This document shows, piece after piece, positions 43,249 through 50,602 of a DNA stretch of 64,000 nt. The translations under genes were made by a program, and so were the position numbers. Each line of letters opens with the position of its first letter. The stretch's first letter is position 1. Under the pieces are notes generated by a model. It saw only the letters and a program-made list of their open reading frames with translations. It was not told the origin of the DNA and ran no database searches. This DNA comes from Gemmatimonadota bacterium (GTDB taxonomy: Bacteria > Gemmatimonadota > Gemmatimonadetes > Longimicrobiales > Gaopeijiaceae): the NCBI GenBank assembly GCA_022826565.1, contig JAJDUP010000033.1, forward strand, positions 124,001 to 188,000. Direction: 5' to 3'.

Positions 43249-43821
43249 ATGCAGACTCGAGCACCGACGACGTGGGAGGATGTCCTGCGGATGCCGGACG
43301 ACGGCAACCGCTACGAGTTCATCGGGGGGCGGCTGTACATGACCCCCGCGCCCGTGACCCGGCACCAGCGCGTCCTGAGGCGAATCTGGTCGGCTCTGGT
43401 GCGAATCCTCATGGACTCGGGACGCGGAGAAGTGTTCTCCGCCCCACTCCTGGTCGAGTTCCCGGGAACCGGCGACCGGGTGCAGCCCGACCTTCTGTTC
43501 GTGTCCAACGAGAGGCGGTCGATCATCGGCGAGAAGCAGATCCTGGGCGCGCCCGACCTCGTCGTCGAAATCCTCTCGCCGACCACCGCGCACCGCGACC
43601 GCGGGATCAAGCTGGATCTGTACGCGCGTCACGGCGTGCGGCAATACTGGATCGTGGATCCGGTCGAGGATGTGGTCGATGTCTGGCGCTTCGCGGACGA
43701 GCCGGGGCACGAGCGCTTCTCCGGCGAACTCCCCGTCCGGCCTGGTCCCGAGCGCCTGGGCCTGATCGATCTCGCAGAGGTCTTCTCCCGCCATCTGGAC
43801 CAGTGGGAAAGCGAAGACTGA
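43249..43821 (+). CDS. Uma2-family endonuclease-like protein (DUF820)
   Basis: A 190-residue PD-(D/E)xK-fold protein of the Uma2 family. Diagnostic segments: YEFIGGRLYMTPAPVTRHQ, RVQPDLLFVSNERRSII, LGAPDLVVEILSPTTAHRDR, IKLDLYARHGVRQYWIVDP. The D-(x)n-E-x-(V/L) core is intact. These genes are very abundant in cyanobacteria and some other bacteria, and their true activity is unknown. A truncated copy with a nearly identical 5' part lies at 53308. ATG 43249 is chosen for matching the copy. Confidence 0.87.
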   Translation: MQTRAPTTWEDVLRMPDDGNRYEFIGGRLYMTPAPVTRHQRVLRRIWSALVRILMDSGRGEVFSAPLLVEFPGTGDRVQPDLLFVSNERRSIIGEKQILGAPDLVVEILSPTTAHRDRGIKLDLYARHGVRQYWIVDPVEDVVDVWRFADEPGHERFSGELPVRPGPERLGLIDLAEVFSRHLDQWESED

Positions 43822-43900
43822 CTCGCCCGGACCGAGTGTTGCGCCGTTCCATGCCGCTCCGTGGTCGGCTGGCGAGCTGGAGAGCGGCCCGTTCTACCCG

Positions 43901-44332
43901 ATGGGGATGCTCCCGGTGTCGCCCTTTTACCCGATGGAGCTGTTGTCGGCGTCGGTCCACGGTCCGGGATCGCTACGTTATCAGGAAGCTCCCCGAGACA
44001 CGGTCGTTTCGTCGGCCCGCGTGTTCGTCTCTGCATGGAGCATTGGACTGCTTGTGTACGCGGGGGGCGGGTTGATCCTGCATGCTACACCCTACACCTT
44101 CGAGCGCGGGGTGCTGGCCGTCTCAGTACCGATCGCGGCTGTGGGGTTGGCCGCGTGGGGAGCAGGAGCGGATCCGGGCAGGGCCGCGATTGGATCCATC
44201 CTTGGCGGCGCAATCGGAGTACCTCTCGTTTTCGCAGATCCGCTGATCGGCATCACTTTTGGCGTCGTGGCGCATGCAGCCGCGACGACGCTGGCCTCCA
44301 GGATCCATTTCAGAAGGCGTCCACGGCCGTAA
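43901..44332 (+). CDS. Small multi-pass membrane protein of unknown function
   Basis: A 143-residue protein with about four hydrophobic segments (VFVSAWSIGLLVYAGGGLIL, GVLAVSVPIAAVGLAAWGAG, AAIGSILGGAIGVPLVFA, GITFGVVAHAAATTLA). The Gly/Ala-rich helices and short loops look like a real membrane protein. An overlapping frame at 43861-44373 is Arg-rich and less credible. No family recognised. It is 80 bases after the Uma2 gene, on the same strand. Confidence 0.6.
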   Translation: MGMLPVSPFYPMELLSASVHGPGSLRYQEAPRDTVVSSARVFVSAWSIGLLVYAGGGLILHATPYTFERGVLAVSVPIAAVGLAAWGAGADPGRAAIGSILGGAIGVPLVFADPLIGITFGVVAHAAATTLASRIHFRRRPRP

Positions 44333-44448
44333 CTGCCTGGCCCCAACAGGCACCCTTTGCCGATCATCGGTGATCGTCAAGACTGCTTGCCGATCATCTT
44401 GGCGGCGACATGATCGACAAATGGCCTTGGCGATACGGAATCCCGACC

Positions 44449-44485
44449 TTGTCGGCCATTTTAGCCCGGATTTGGCGGACAAATC
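44449..44485. repeat. Inverted repeat related to 38017-38054, copy 2
   Basis: TTGTCGGCCA (44449-44458) and TTGGCGGACAA (44472-44482) form an imperfect inverted repeat. The segment GGATTTGGCGGACAAATC (44468-44485) matches copy 1 at 17 of 18 positions. It lies in the gap between the small membrane protein and the gamma-glutamyltransferase gene, again behind the 3' end of a plus-strand gene. Confidence 0.55.
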
Positions 44486-44612
44486 AGCGCACTCACGCGT
44501 TTGGGCAGCGGCCTGGTTGCCGGGCCGATCCCCGCGAGTACCTTCAGAATCTCAGGGCGAGAGCGGAAGTCGGTCGGCTCCCCACCCCCGGCAGCACAGG
44601 AAGGACAACGCG

Positions 44613-46511
44613 ATGAAGCAAGTGACTTGGGTGGCCGTCCTCGCGGCCGTGGCAATCATCGCATGGCTCGGGTCGGGGAACGGCGATGCTGGCGATGCCC
44701 CGTCCCCCACCAACAGCAGCCTCTTCGCCACCATCGCCCCGTTCAACAGCTACGGCCACGTCCACGACGCCGACAACGTCGAGGCGATGCGGCCGCGGGT
44801 CATGGGTACGCACGGGGTCATCTCGTCCGGGCACTACCTGGCCACGCAGGCCGGCTACGACGTGCTCAGGGCCGGGGGCAACGCTTTCGACGCGGGCGTC
44901 ACTGCGGGGATGGCGCTCAAGGCGCTCAAGATGGACTACGCGGGCTGGACCGGAGTCGCGCCGCTCATCGTCTACAGCACCGCGGAGGACCGGGTGATCA
45001 CCCGGGTCGGGGCCGGGACCTCGCCCGCGCTTGCCACCCTCGACCATTTCCTCGAGCACGGCAAGTCACCCGTCAACAACGCGCTGATTCCCGCGGACAT
45101 CGATGTCTGGCTCGCTGCACTCGACCGATTCGGCACCCTCAGCTTCAGCGAGGCCGCCGAGCCGACCCTGCGCATCGCCGAAGAGGGCTATCACCTCTAC
45201 AAGATGCAGAAGTGGATGATCGAGGATCAGATGGACGAGATCCTCGCCTTCCCGTACAACGGCGACTTCTGGTTCCAGAACGGGGTCGGCGAGCAGCGTG
45301 CGGGCGATCTGATGGTGAACGCCGACCTGGGGCGGCTCATCCGCTACATGATGGAGGCCGAGGGGCAGGCGCTTGCCGCGGGCGCAAGCCGCTCCGAAGG
45401 GATCCGCGCCGCGCGTGACGCCTTCTACAAGGGAGATCCCGCGCGCGACGTGGACCGCTTTTTCCGCGAGCAGGGCGGGATCGTTCGCTACGAAGACCTG
45501 GCGGGGTACGAGAGCCGCTGGGAGGAACCTCTGGGCACGAGTTTCCGGGGCTACGACGTGTACACGGGCGATGGATGGAGCCAGGGGCCGCGCATCATCC
45601 TCATGCTCAACATGCTCGAGAGCCACGACTTGCGCGCGCTCGGCTACAACACGCCGGAGTACATCCATCTCATCTCCCAGGTCATCAACCTGGCGATGTC
45701 GGATTCCCACAGGTACGTCGGCGATCCGGACTTCGCGCCTGCGCCCGAGGGGCTCTACGGGAAGGAGTACGCGCGCGAGCGCATCCGGCTCATCGACGAC
45801 GAGCGCGCGTTTCAGGACATGCCGCCGTGGGGAGATCCGGCGGCGATGACGGCGGTGGCGGACGGGGCCCCGGCAAGCTTCGTGATGACGGGCGAGGACG
45901 GCGGAGCGGACGGGCCGGCCGGTTCCATCGACACCTCGTCGCTCAACGTCATGGACGCCGAGGGCAACCTGTTCTCTCTGACCGAGAGCGACGGCCATAC
46001 CTTCACACCCATGATCCCGGGATGGGGATTCGGGCTGGGCAACCGCATGGGCCAGTTCAACCTGGACCCGGAGCTGGCCAACGTGATGGCGCCCGGCAAG
46101 CGCCCGCGCAACACCAACTCACCCCTTCTTGTGATGAAGGACGGGCGGCCGTTCATGGGACTCTCCACCCCCGGCGGCGATCAGCAGCTGCAGTCGCTCC
46201 TGCAGGTCTTCCTGAACGTGGTTGTGTGGGGAATGTCACCCGAGACGGCCCTCGACCAGCCTCGCTTCGGCAGCTACAACTTCCCACCCTCGGGCAGCGA
46301 GGTGAACAGCACTCCCGCGCTGCTGCGCCTCGAGGACCGGATTCCGGCGGAGACGGCGGACGCGCTGAGGGCGATGGGGCACGACGTCGAGCCCTGGGGC
46401 CTGTGGAACTGGCGGGCATGCGCGCCGACGGTGACCTGGCGTGATCCGGAGACGGGGTTGATGGTCGCGGCGGGGGATGTGCGGCGGGAGACGGCGTCGA
46501 TGGGGTTCTGA
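44613..46511 (+). CDS. Gamma-glutamyltransferase family protein
   Basis: An exported Ntn hydrolase of 632 residues. ATG 44613 has AAGGA 7 bases upstream and gives a hydrophobic leader (WVAVLAAVAIIAWLGS). The large-subunit part has SSGHYLATQAGYDVLRAGGN and GGIVRYEDLAGYESRW. The small subunit would begin at the catalytic threonine in GSIDTSSLNVMDAEGN, which aligns with TTHYSVVD of E. coli Ggt: the nucleophile is kept, while the following Thr-His is Ser-Ser. STPGGDQQLQSLLQVFLNVV is conserved. Substrate specificity may differ from glutathione. Confidence 0.9.
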   Translation: MKQVTWVAVLAAVAIIAWLGSGNGDAGDAPSPTNSSLFATIAPFNSYGHVHDADNVEAMRPRVMGTHGVISSGHYLATQAGYDVLRAGGNAFDAGVTAGMALKALKMDYAGWTGVAPLIVYSTAEDRVITRVGAGTSPALATLDHFLEHGKSPVNNALIPADIDVWLAALDRFGTLSFSEAAEPTLRIAEEGYHLYKMQKWMIEDQMDEILAFPYNGDFWFQNGVGEQRAGDLMVNADLGRLIRYMMEAEGQALAAGASRSEGIRAARDAFYKGDPARDVDRFFREQGGIVRYEDLAGYESRWEEPLGTSFRGYDVYTGDGWSQGPRIILMLNMLESHDLRALGYNTPEYIHLISQVINLAMSDSHRYVGDPDFAPAPEGLYGKEYARERIRLIDDERAFQDMPPWGDPAAMTAVADGAPASFVMTGEDGGADGPAGSIDTSSLNVMDAEGNLFSLTESDGHTFTPMIPGWGFGLGNRMGQFNLDPELANVMAPGKRPRNTNSPLLVMKDGRPFMGLSTPGGDQQLQSLLQVFLNVVVWGMSPETALDQPRFGSYNFPPSGSEVNSTPALLRLEDRIPAETADALRAMGHDVEPWGLWNWRACAPTVTWRDPETGLMVAAGDVRRETASMGF

Positions 46512-46523
46512 GGGGATGGAAGA

Positions 46524-47717
46524 TCACGCCCGCGCGGGCCGGAAGGCGCGCATCATGTCCACTCTGGCCCGGTAGCCATGGTCCCCTTTCTCCAGGAAGT
46601 CCCGCTTGACCAGCCAGTTCATGTCCCGCGCAAGTGTCTTGCTGGTCTTGTTCGCGTAGAGCCTTGCCAGGTCGGGGGTGAGATCCGGTATTTCCCGTTT
46701 TCGGATGGACGCCTCCACGCGGCCGAGCACCAGGGTCACATCCCGGCGCCGACGCATGGCTGCCGACGCCGGAATCTGTCGGAACTCCACGTAGACGAAG
46801 TGCTCCCAGGCCAGCTTGAGCTGCACGCCTTCGATGAACCGGCTTTGCTCCCGCAGCCCGTCAACGAACCCTTGCAGCGAGTAGAGCAGGAAGCCGAGCG
46901 GGTCCCCCCGGCCGGAGTTCGCCCGGCTGGAGCGATCGAGCTGCCGATAGTATTCGGCCCGCGTCAGTTTGTAGTGACTGCTGAGAAGATGGGCACACGG
47001 TGACGGCACCCCTTCCCTCGCAAGAATCATGAACTCGGCCAAGCGGGCGGTCCGGCCGTTGCCGTCTCCGTAGGGGTGGATCCACGCGATATACAGGTGG
47101 GCGAAAATGGCGCGCAGAATCGCCGAGGCCGTGCGGTCTTCGTGCCGGTCCGGGCGAACCGGCCAATCGTCACCTTCAAGCCACGTGCAGAGCCGATGCA
47201 GGAGGAGGGCGCAGTCACCCCTCGGGGCTCCCCGGTAGCGCCCGACGCCGACCGAATGCGTTGGCACCTCTCCCGGAACCACTCCTTCTTCCAGGTGCTC
47301 CTCGAGCCCGCCGAGCAGGCGCCGGTTCGCTCCGGCAATCCACTCCGCCGTCAGCGGCGGCGGCTGTCCGCTCACGATCTCGGTGAAGATCTCGCTGACC
47401 GCATCAAGGACATTGGCGACCTCCAGCTTCAGGTAATTCCGGGATCGCGGGAGTTCCAGACGCCCTTCCAGCTGGGCTTTGATCTGTTCCTCGGTCAACG
47501 TGTTCCCTTCGATCGCCGTCGTGGCCCGGACACCCTTGATCAGGTAGAGCTGGTGCATCGCCTGGGCGTCCGCCGGTGGAAGGATCGCCTGGGCAACCTG
47601 ATCGCATCTGGCGGCGGCTTCCCCAAGCAGCGACCAGTGGACTGGATCGGCTCGTTCCAGGTGATGCCGGAAACTGATCCAGGGGTGAGTGCGCGTGTAT
47701 TCTCGCTGATTCGTCAT
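46524..47717 (-). CDS. Fic-family protein, intact (probable AMPylase)
   Basis: A 397-residue class II Fic protein. The inhibitory motif is TTAIEGNTLTEEQI and the catalytic loop is IHPYGDGNGRTARLAEF, both complete. The C terminus (from about residue 330) is a winged-helix-like domain (LARLYANKTSKTLARDMNWL, VKRDFLEKGDHGY). ATG 47717 is preferred, with GGAG 9 bases upstream; an ATG at 47732 has none. Fic proteins transfer AMP or other nucleotides to target proteins. An AT-rich region with a strong palindrome lies upstream. It converges with the gamma-glutamyltransferase gene, 12 bases between stops. Confidence 0.92.
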   Translation of the reverse strand: MTNQREYTRTHPWISFRHHLERADPVHWSLLGEAAARCDQVAQAILPPADAQAMHQLYLIKGVRATTAIEGNTLTEEQIKAQLEGRLELPRSRNYLKLEVANVLDAVSEIFTEIVSGQPPPLTAEWIAGANRRLLGGLEEHLEEGVVPGEVPTHSVGVGRYRGAPRGDCALLLHRLCTWLEGDDWPVRPDRHEDRTASAILRAIFAHLYIAWIHPYGDGNGRTARLAEFMILAREGVPSPCAHLLSSHYKLTRAEYYRQLDRSSRANSGRGDPLGFLLYSLQGFVDGLREQSRFIEGVQLKLAWEHFVYVEFRQIPASAAMRRRRDVTLVLGRVEASIRKREIPDLTPDLARLYANKTSKTLARDMNWLVKRDFLEKGDHGYRARVDMMRAFRPARA

Positions 47718-47865
47718 TCGTCGGCGCTCCATGGGAGATCGGAATAATCATCCTATATGATGTCCGATAGAATGTCCAATGCCAGTTCAGTCGTTCACAG
47801 CGGTCATATTGATGATTAAATGGTTGTGTTATTTGATTTTGTAATATCATGACGATTCACCGGTT

Positions 47866-47888
47866 GTCATTATAATCGGTATAATGAC
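47866..47888. promoter_or_regulatory. Perfect palindrome with outward -10 boxes upstream of the Fic gene
   Basis: GTCATTATA (47866-47874) and TATAATGAC (47880-47888) are exact inverted repeats around a 5-base centre. TATAAT occurs on each strand within the palindrome, so it could hold a divergent promoter pair and an operator at once. It sits in an AT-rich 235-base region (47733-47967) about 150 bases upstream of the Fic start, otherwise without genes. Confidence 0.5.
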
Positions 47889-47967
47889 CTGTCATATGTC
47901 CAGATGGTATTAGACTCCGAGAGTCGGCAGACGCTGTCTTGACCATCTGCCAGAGGGCGGGAGCGGA

Positions 47968-48485
47968 CTACCTCCCCAGTACGTTCTCCGGCCGGGTGGG
48001 CCAGTAGCCGAGGTTGTGCTGGACATCGGTTCCGAGTGAGTAGACCAGCGCCGTATCGCAGAGCGTCGTCCGGTGTCCATTCGGACCCGTCACCGTCACC
48101 CACAGACCCACCACCGATACTCGTCCGTCTCGCCGGACGGACCCGTATCCGCAACGAACCGGCAGGGCGTCCCCTCCTCCCACTCAAACGGCAGCATGAG
48201 CTGATGGCATCGGCACTCGTCGTTCTCCTCATCCACCATCGCATCGGTGTTCGAGGCATCCGAGTCCCATATCGCGAAATTCACGACGCGGCGGTTGAGC
48301 CTCTCACCCTTGAACACACCTTGCGATTGGAGACCGGCGCAGCCCGCCAGCCTGCCCTGATCGTCATGAAGAAACTGCATCGCCCAATAGTGCAGCAGCC
48401 CCTTCTCGTCTCGGGCGCGTCCGCGGGCGCGATTGCGGGTCCGCGCCGGAGAGATTGACGGGTCGGCGTAGTGCGAAACGGGCAT
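47968..48485 (-). pseudogene. Frameshifted DUF3472-like protein
   Basis: Two minus-strand frames join into one sensible protein. The first (from ATG 48485) has HYWAMQFLHDDQGRLAGCAG, GLQSQGVFKGERLNRRVVNF, AIWDSDAS and LMLPFEWEEGTPCRF, then stops at 48096. The second (48183 to 47968) continues with WVTVTGPNGHRTTLC and ALVYSLGTDVQHNLGYW. A single-base shift near 48105 links them. The Phe-x-Val-Trp and FEWEEGTPCRF segments resemble the beta-sandwich of DUF3472. The family call is tentative. It lies on the opposite strand and upstream of the VWA gene. Confidence 0.5.
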
Positions 48486-48684
48486 CCCCGCATGATGCGA
48501 GATCAGGGCACGTTGTGGCAAAAACGCAGGTGGGCCCGGAACCCCGAGTTGCCAGCTCGCCCCGCCGTTGTGATCTTTTTCCAGGCTCTGGCTGGGCTGG
48601 TTGGTCGGCCTGTCCGGCACTCGACCGGAGAGCGGGAGCCGCACGCCGGAACCGCGACCCCACGCACGGAGCGGACCGCGAGCC

Positions 48685-49689
48685 ATGAAGAAGAGGAGCC
48701 GGGCACCGAGCCCGTTCGGAATCGCGGCGCTGGACCTGTTTGCGTCGGCCCTTGGCGCCTTCATCCTGATCGCGGTCGTCATCTTCCCGATGATCGGCGA
48801 GGCGGTGCCGGACAACCCGCCCGTGCCCGCCCCGATCATCATGGAGGCTCCGCCGCCTGACTCGGTCGCCTGTCCGGTGTGCCCGACCTGCCCGGTCGTC
48901 GCCGCCGTTGTGGAGCCGATCGCCTGCCCGGTGTGCCCCACGTGTCCGGTCCCGGAACCCGTGCCCGAGACGATCTGCCCCGCCGTCCCCGATCCCGTGG
49001 CGTGCCCGGTCTGTCCTGCGGTGCCCGCCCCGGTCATATGCCCGGAGCCCGCGCCTGCGCCCATCCAGGTGGACGCGCCGCATTTCCGGTTCCCCCATCT
49101 CGACATCATCGTCGCGCTGGACGTCACCAACAGCATGCGCGGGCAGGTCGCCTCGCTCAAGGCGGAGGTCGAGCAGCTCGCCGTCCTCATGAACCGGATC
49201 TCGCCGAGCTTCGGCATCGGGATGGTGGCGTTCGGAGATCGCCGATGGGAGAGCCCGCTATTCCTGTTCCCGTTGCGGGAAATCTCCGGCCCGACCGCGA
49301 ACCGTGATGCGTTCCGCACGTTCGTGAACGGCCTGTCGGTCGGCATGGGAACCGGAAGCGGCAACAACCCGGATCAGGCCGAGGCCTTCTACGATGCGCT
49401 TGCGGCGGCTTCCCGCATGATCTGGCGGCCGCGGTCCGAGCGAAGGGTCGTCGTGCTCGTGACCGACAACCCGGCGTACAGCGACGAGATCGATCGATCC
49501 ATTCAGGTCGCCACCGGCATCGGACGACCCGAAGGACACCGCGTCTCCACGGTCTACGTCAAGACCAGCAACACGGGCGACTCCGCCACGGAAGAGTTCC
49601 TTCGAAACGTCGCCGAGGCCGGCGGTGGCCAGTACGTGCGGGACGTGGGAGGCTCGCTGACGGTCAACCTGCTGCTGTCCCTGTTCTGA
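48685..49689 (+). CDS. VWA-domain protein with MotB/ExbD-like transmembrane helix and Cys-Pro linker
   Basis: A 334-residue protein in three parts. Residues 11-36 form one helix with an aspartate near its cytoplasmic end (GIAALDLFASALGAF), as in stator proteins MotB and ExbD. Residues 46-128 are a Pro/Val-rich linker with ten cysteines, many in CPVCPTCP motifs. Residues 138-334 are a von Willebrand factor A domain with MIDAS DVTNS (Asp146, Thr148, Ser150), a later FGDRRW and VVLVTDNPAYSD. The external VWA would bind a metal-dependent ligand. It converges with a MotA/TolQ/ExbB-like gene 37 bases away, a plausible partner. Confidence 0.85.
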   Translation: MKKRSRAPSPFGIAALDLFASALGAFILIAVVIFPMIGEAVPDNPPVPAPIIMEAPPPDSVACPVCPTCPVVAAVVEPIACPVCPTCPVPEPVPETICPAVPDPVACPVCPAVPAPVICPEPAPAPIQVDAPHFRFPHLDIIVALDVTNSMRGQVASLKAEVEQLAVLMNRISPSFGIGMVAFGDRRWESPLFLFPLREISGPTANRDAFRTFVNGLSVGMGTGSGNNPDQAEAFYDALAAASRMIWRPRSERRVVVLVTDNPAYSDEIDRSIQVATGIGRPEGHRVSTVYVKTSNTGDSATEEFLRNVAEAGGGQYVRDVGGSLTVNLLLSLF

Positions 49690-49726
49690 CCGACCCTGCC
49701 TGCCTCCAGCGTCCGGCACGGCCCCG

Positions 49727-50602
49727 CTAGGGCCGGCCGGGACTCCGTTCCTCGTGCAGCCTGTTCGACAGATTGCCCAGGCAGTACTGGCCGATCCTGT
49801 TCAGGGCACCCTCCTCCTTCCCCTGCATGACGTGCATCGCGAACATCAGCACCGCCGATTGCATCAGGGCGAGCAGGGTGGTGTAGAAGGCGACCCCGAG
49901 GTCTCCCGTCAGCTGCTCCATCATCTCGGGTCCGATCGATCCCTCCATGATGCTGGCGCCCGCGAACATGACCCCGGCCGTGCGCATAGCAAACGCGATG
50001 CCCGTTACGGTTCCAATGAAGCCGAGCGTCGGGATCAGCCAGATGACGTAGCGCAGCATGTTGTACCGCAGCTCGATTTCATGCTGGTAGAGTTCGAGCG
50101 ACACGTTGGTCATCGAGTTGACCTGGTCCACAGACCCGCTGTTGCGGAACTGCAGAATCGCGCCGGTCAGCAGGCGCTGCAGCAGGTAGCGCCTCTCCGG
50201 ATCGGATTCGACCACCCGATTGTAGATCGGGGTCAGGTCCCCTTTGCGCAGAATGGTCCTGTCGTCCTCGGGAAGCAGCCCGAGGTGAATCTGCTCGCCT
50301 TCCCGGCGGCCGGTGAGATGGCGCACCACCAGCTCTCCGGCGGCCACGCAGAAGGCGACCCACATCACGTTCTGTATGGTGAACGGGTAGGGGAAGATCC
50401 GGGTGTTCCTGTCGACCAGGAGTTCGGCGGCCATGCTGTCGTCGCCGGCCGGGAACACATACGACAGGGCCCCCACGAGGACGATGCCGACCAGCAGGGA
50501 GACGAACAGCGTCACCGCCCGGAACGGTACCTGCTCGTCCCGCTCGGCGGGCCGCCGCGTGGCGTGCGCCCGCTCCGAAGGCGCGCCCGCGTTGTCGCTC
50601 AT
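49727..50602 (-). CDS. MotA/TolQ/ExbB-family proton-channel protein
   Basis: A 291-residue membrane protein. Hydrophobic segments lie at about 27-48 (AVTLFVSLLVGIVLVGALSY) and 75-92, followed by a cytoplasmic region and the MotA_ExbB core: VIWLIPTLGFIGTVTGIAFA and LGVAFYTTLLALMQSAVLMF. The LGFIGTVTGI and FYTTLLAL segments match the conserved TolQ/ExbB helices that line the ion path. ATG 50602 overlaps the stop of the LRR gene (ATGA). No ExbD or OmpA-MotB gene is in the operon; the VWA protein on the other strand has the expected single helix with an Asp. Confidence 0.87.
   Translation of the reverse strand: MSDNAGAPSERAHATRRPAERDEQVPFRAVTLFVSLLVGIVLVGALSYVFPAGDDSMAAELLVDRNTRIFPYPFTIQNVMWVAFCVAAGELVVRHLTGRREGEQIHLGLLPEDDRTILRKGDLTPIYNRVVESDPERRYLLQRLLTGAILQFRNSGSVDQVNSMTNVSLELYQHEIELRYNMLRYVIWLIPTLGFIGTVTGIAFAMRTAGVMFAGASIMEGSIGPEMMEQLTGDLGVAFYTTLLALMQSAVLMFAMHVMQGKEEGALNRIGQYCLGNLSNRLHEERSPGRP

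Noticed and set aside
43861-44373. 170-codon frame overlapping the small membrane protein
   Set aside because: Arg/Gly-rich with no helices; the 43901-44332 frame has regular membrane segments instead.
48486-49367. Upstream part of a minus-strand frame antisense to the VWA gene
   Set aside because: Gly/Thr-rich low complexity mirrors the CPVCP repeats; only the portion after 48485 resembles a real protein.
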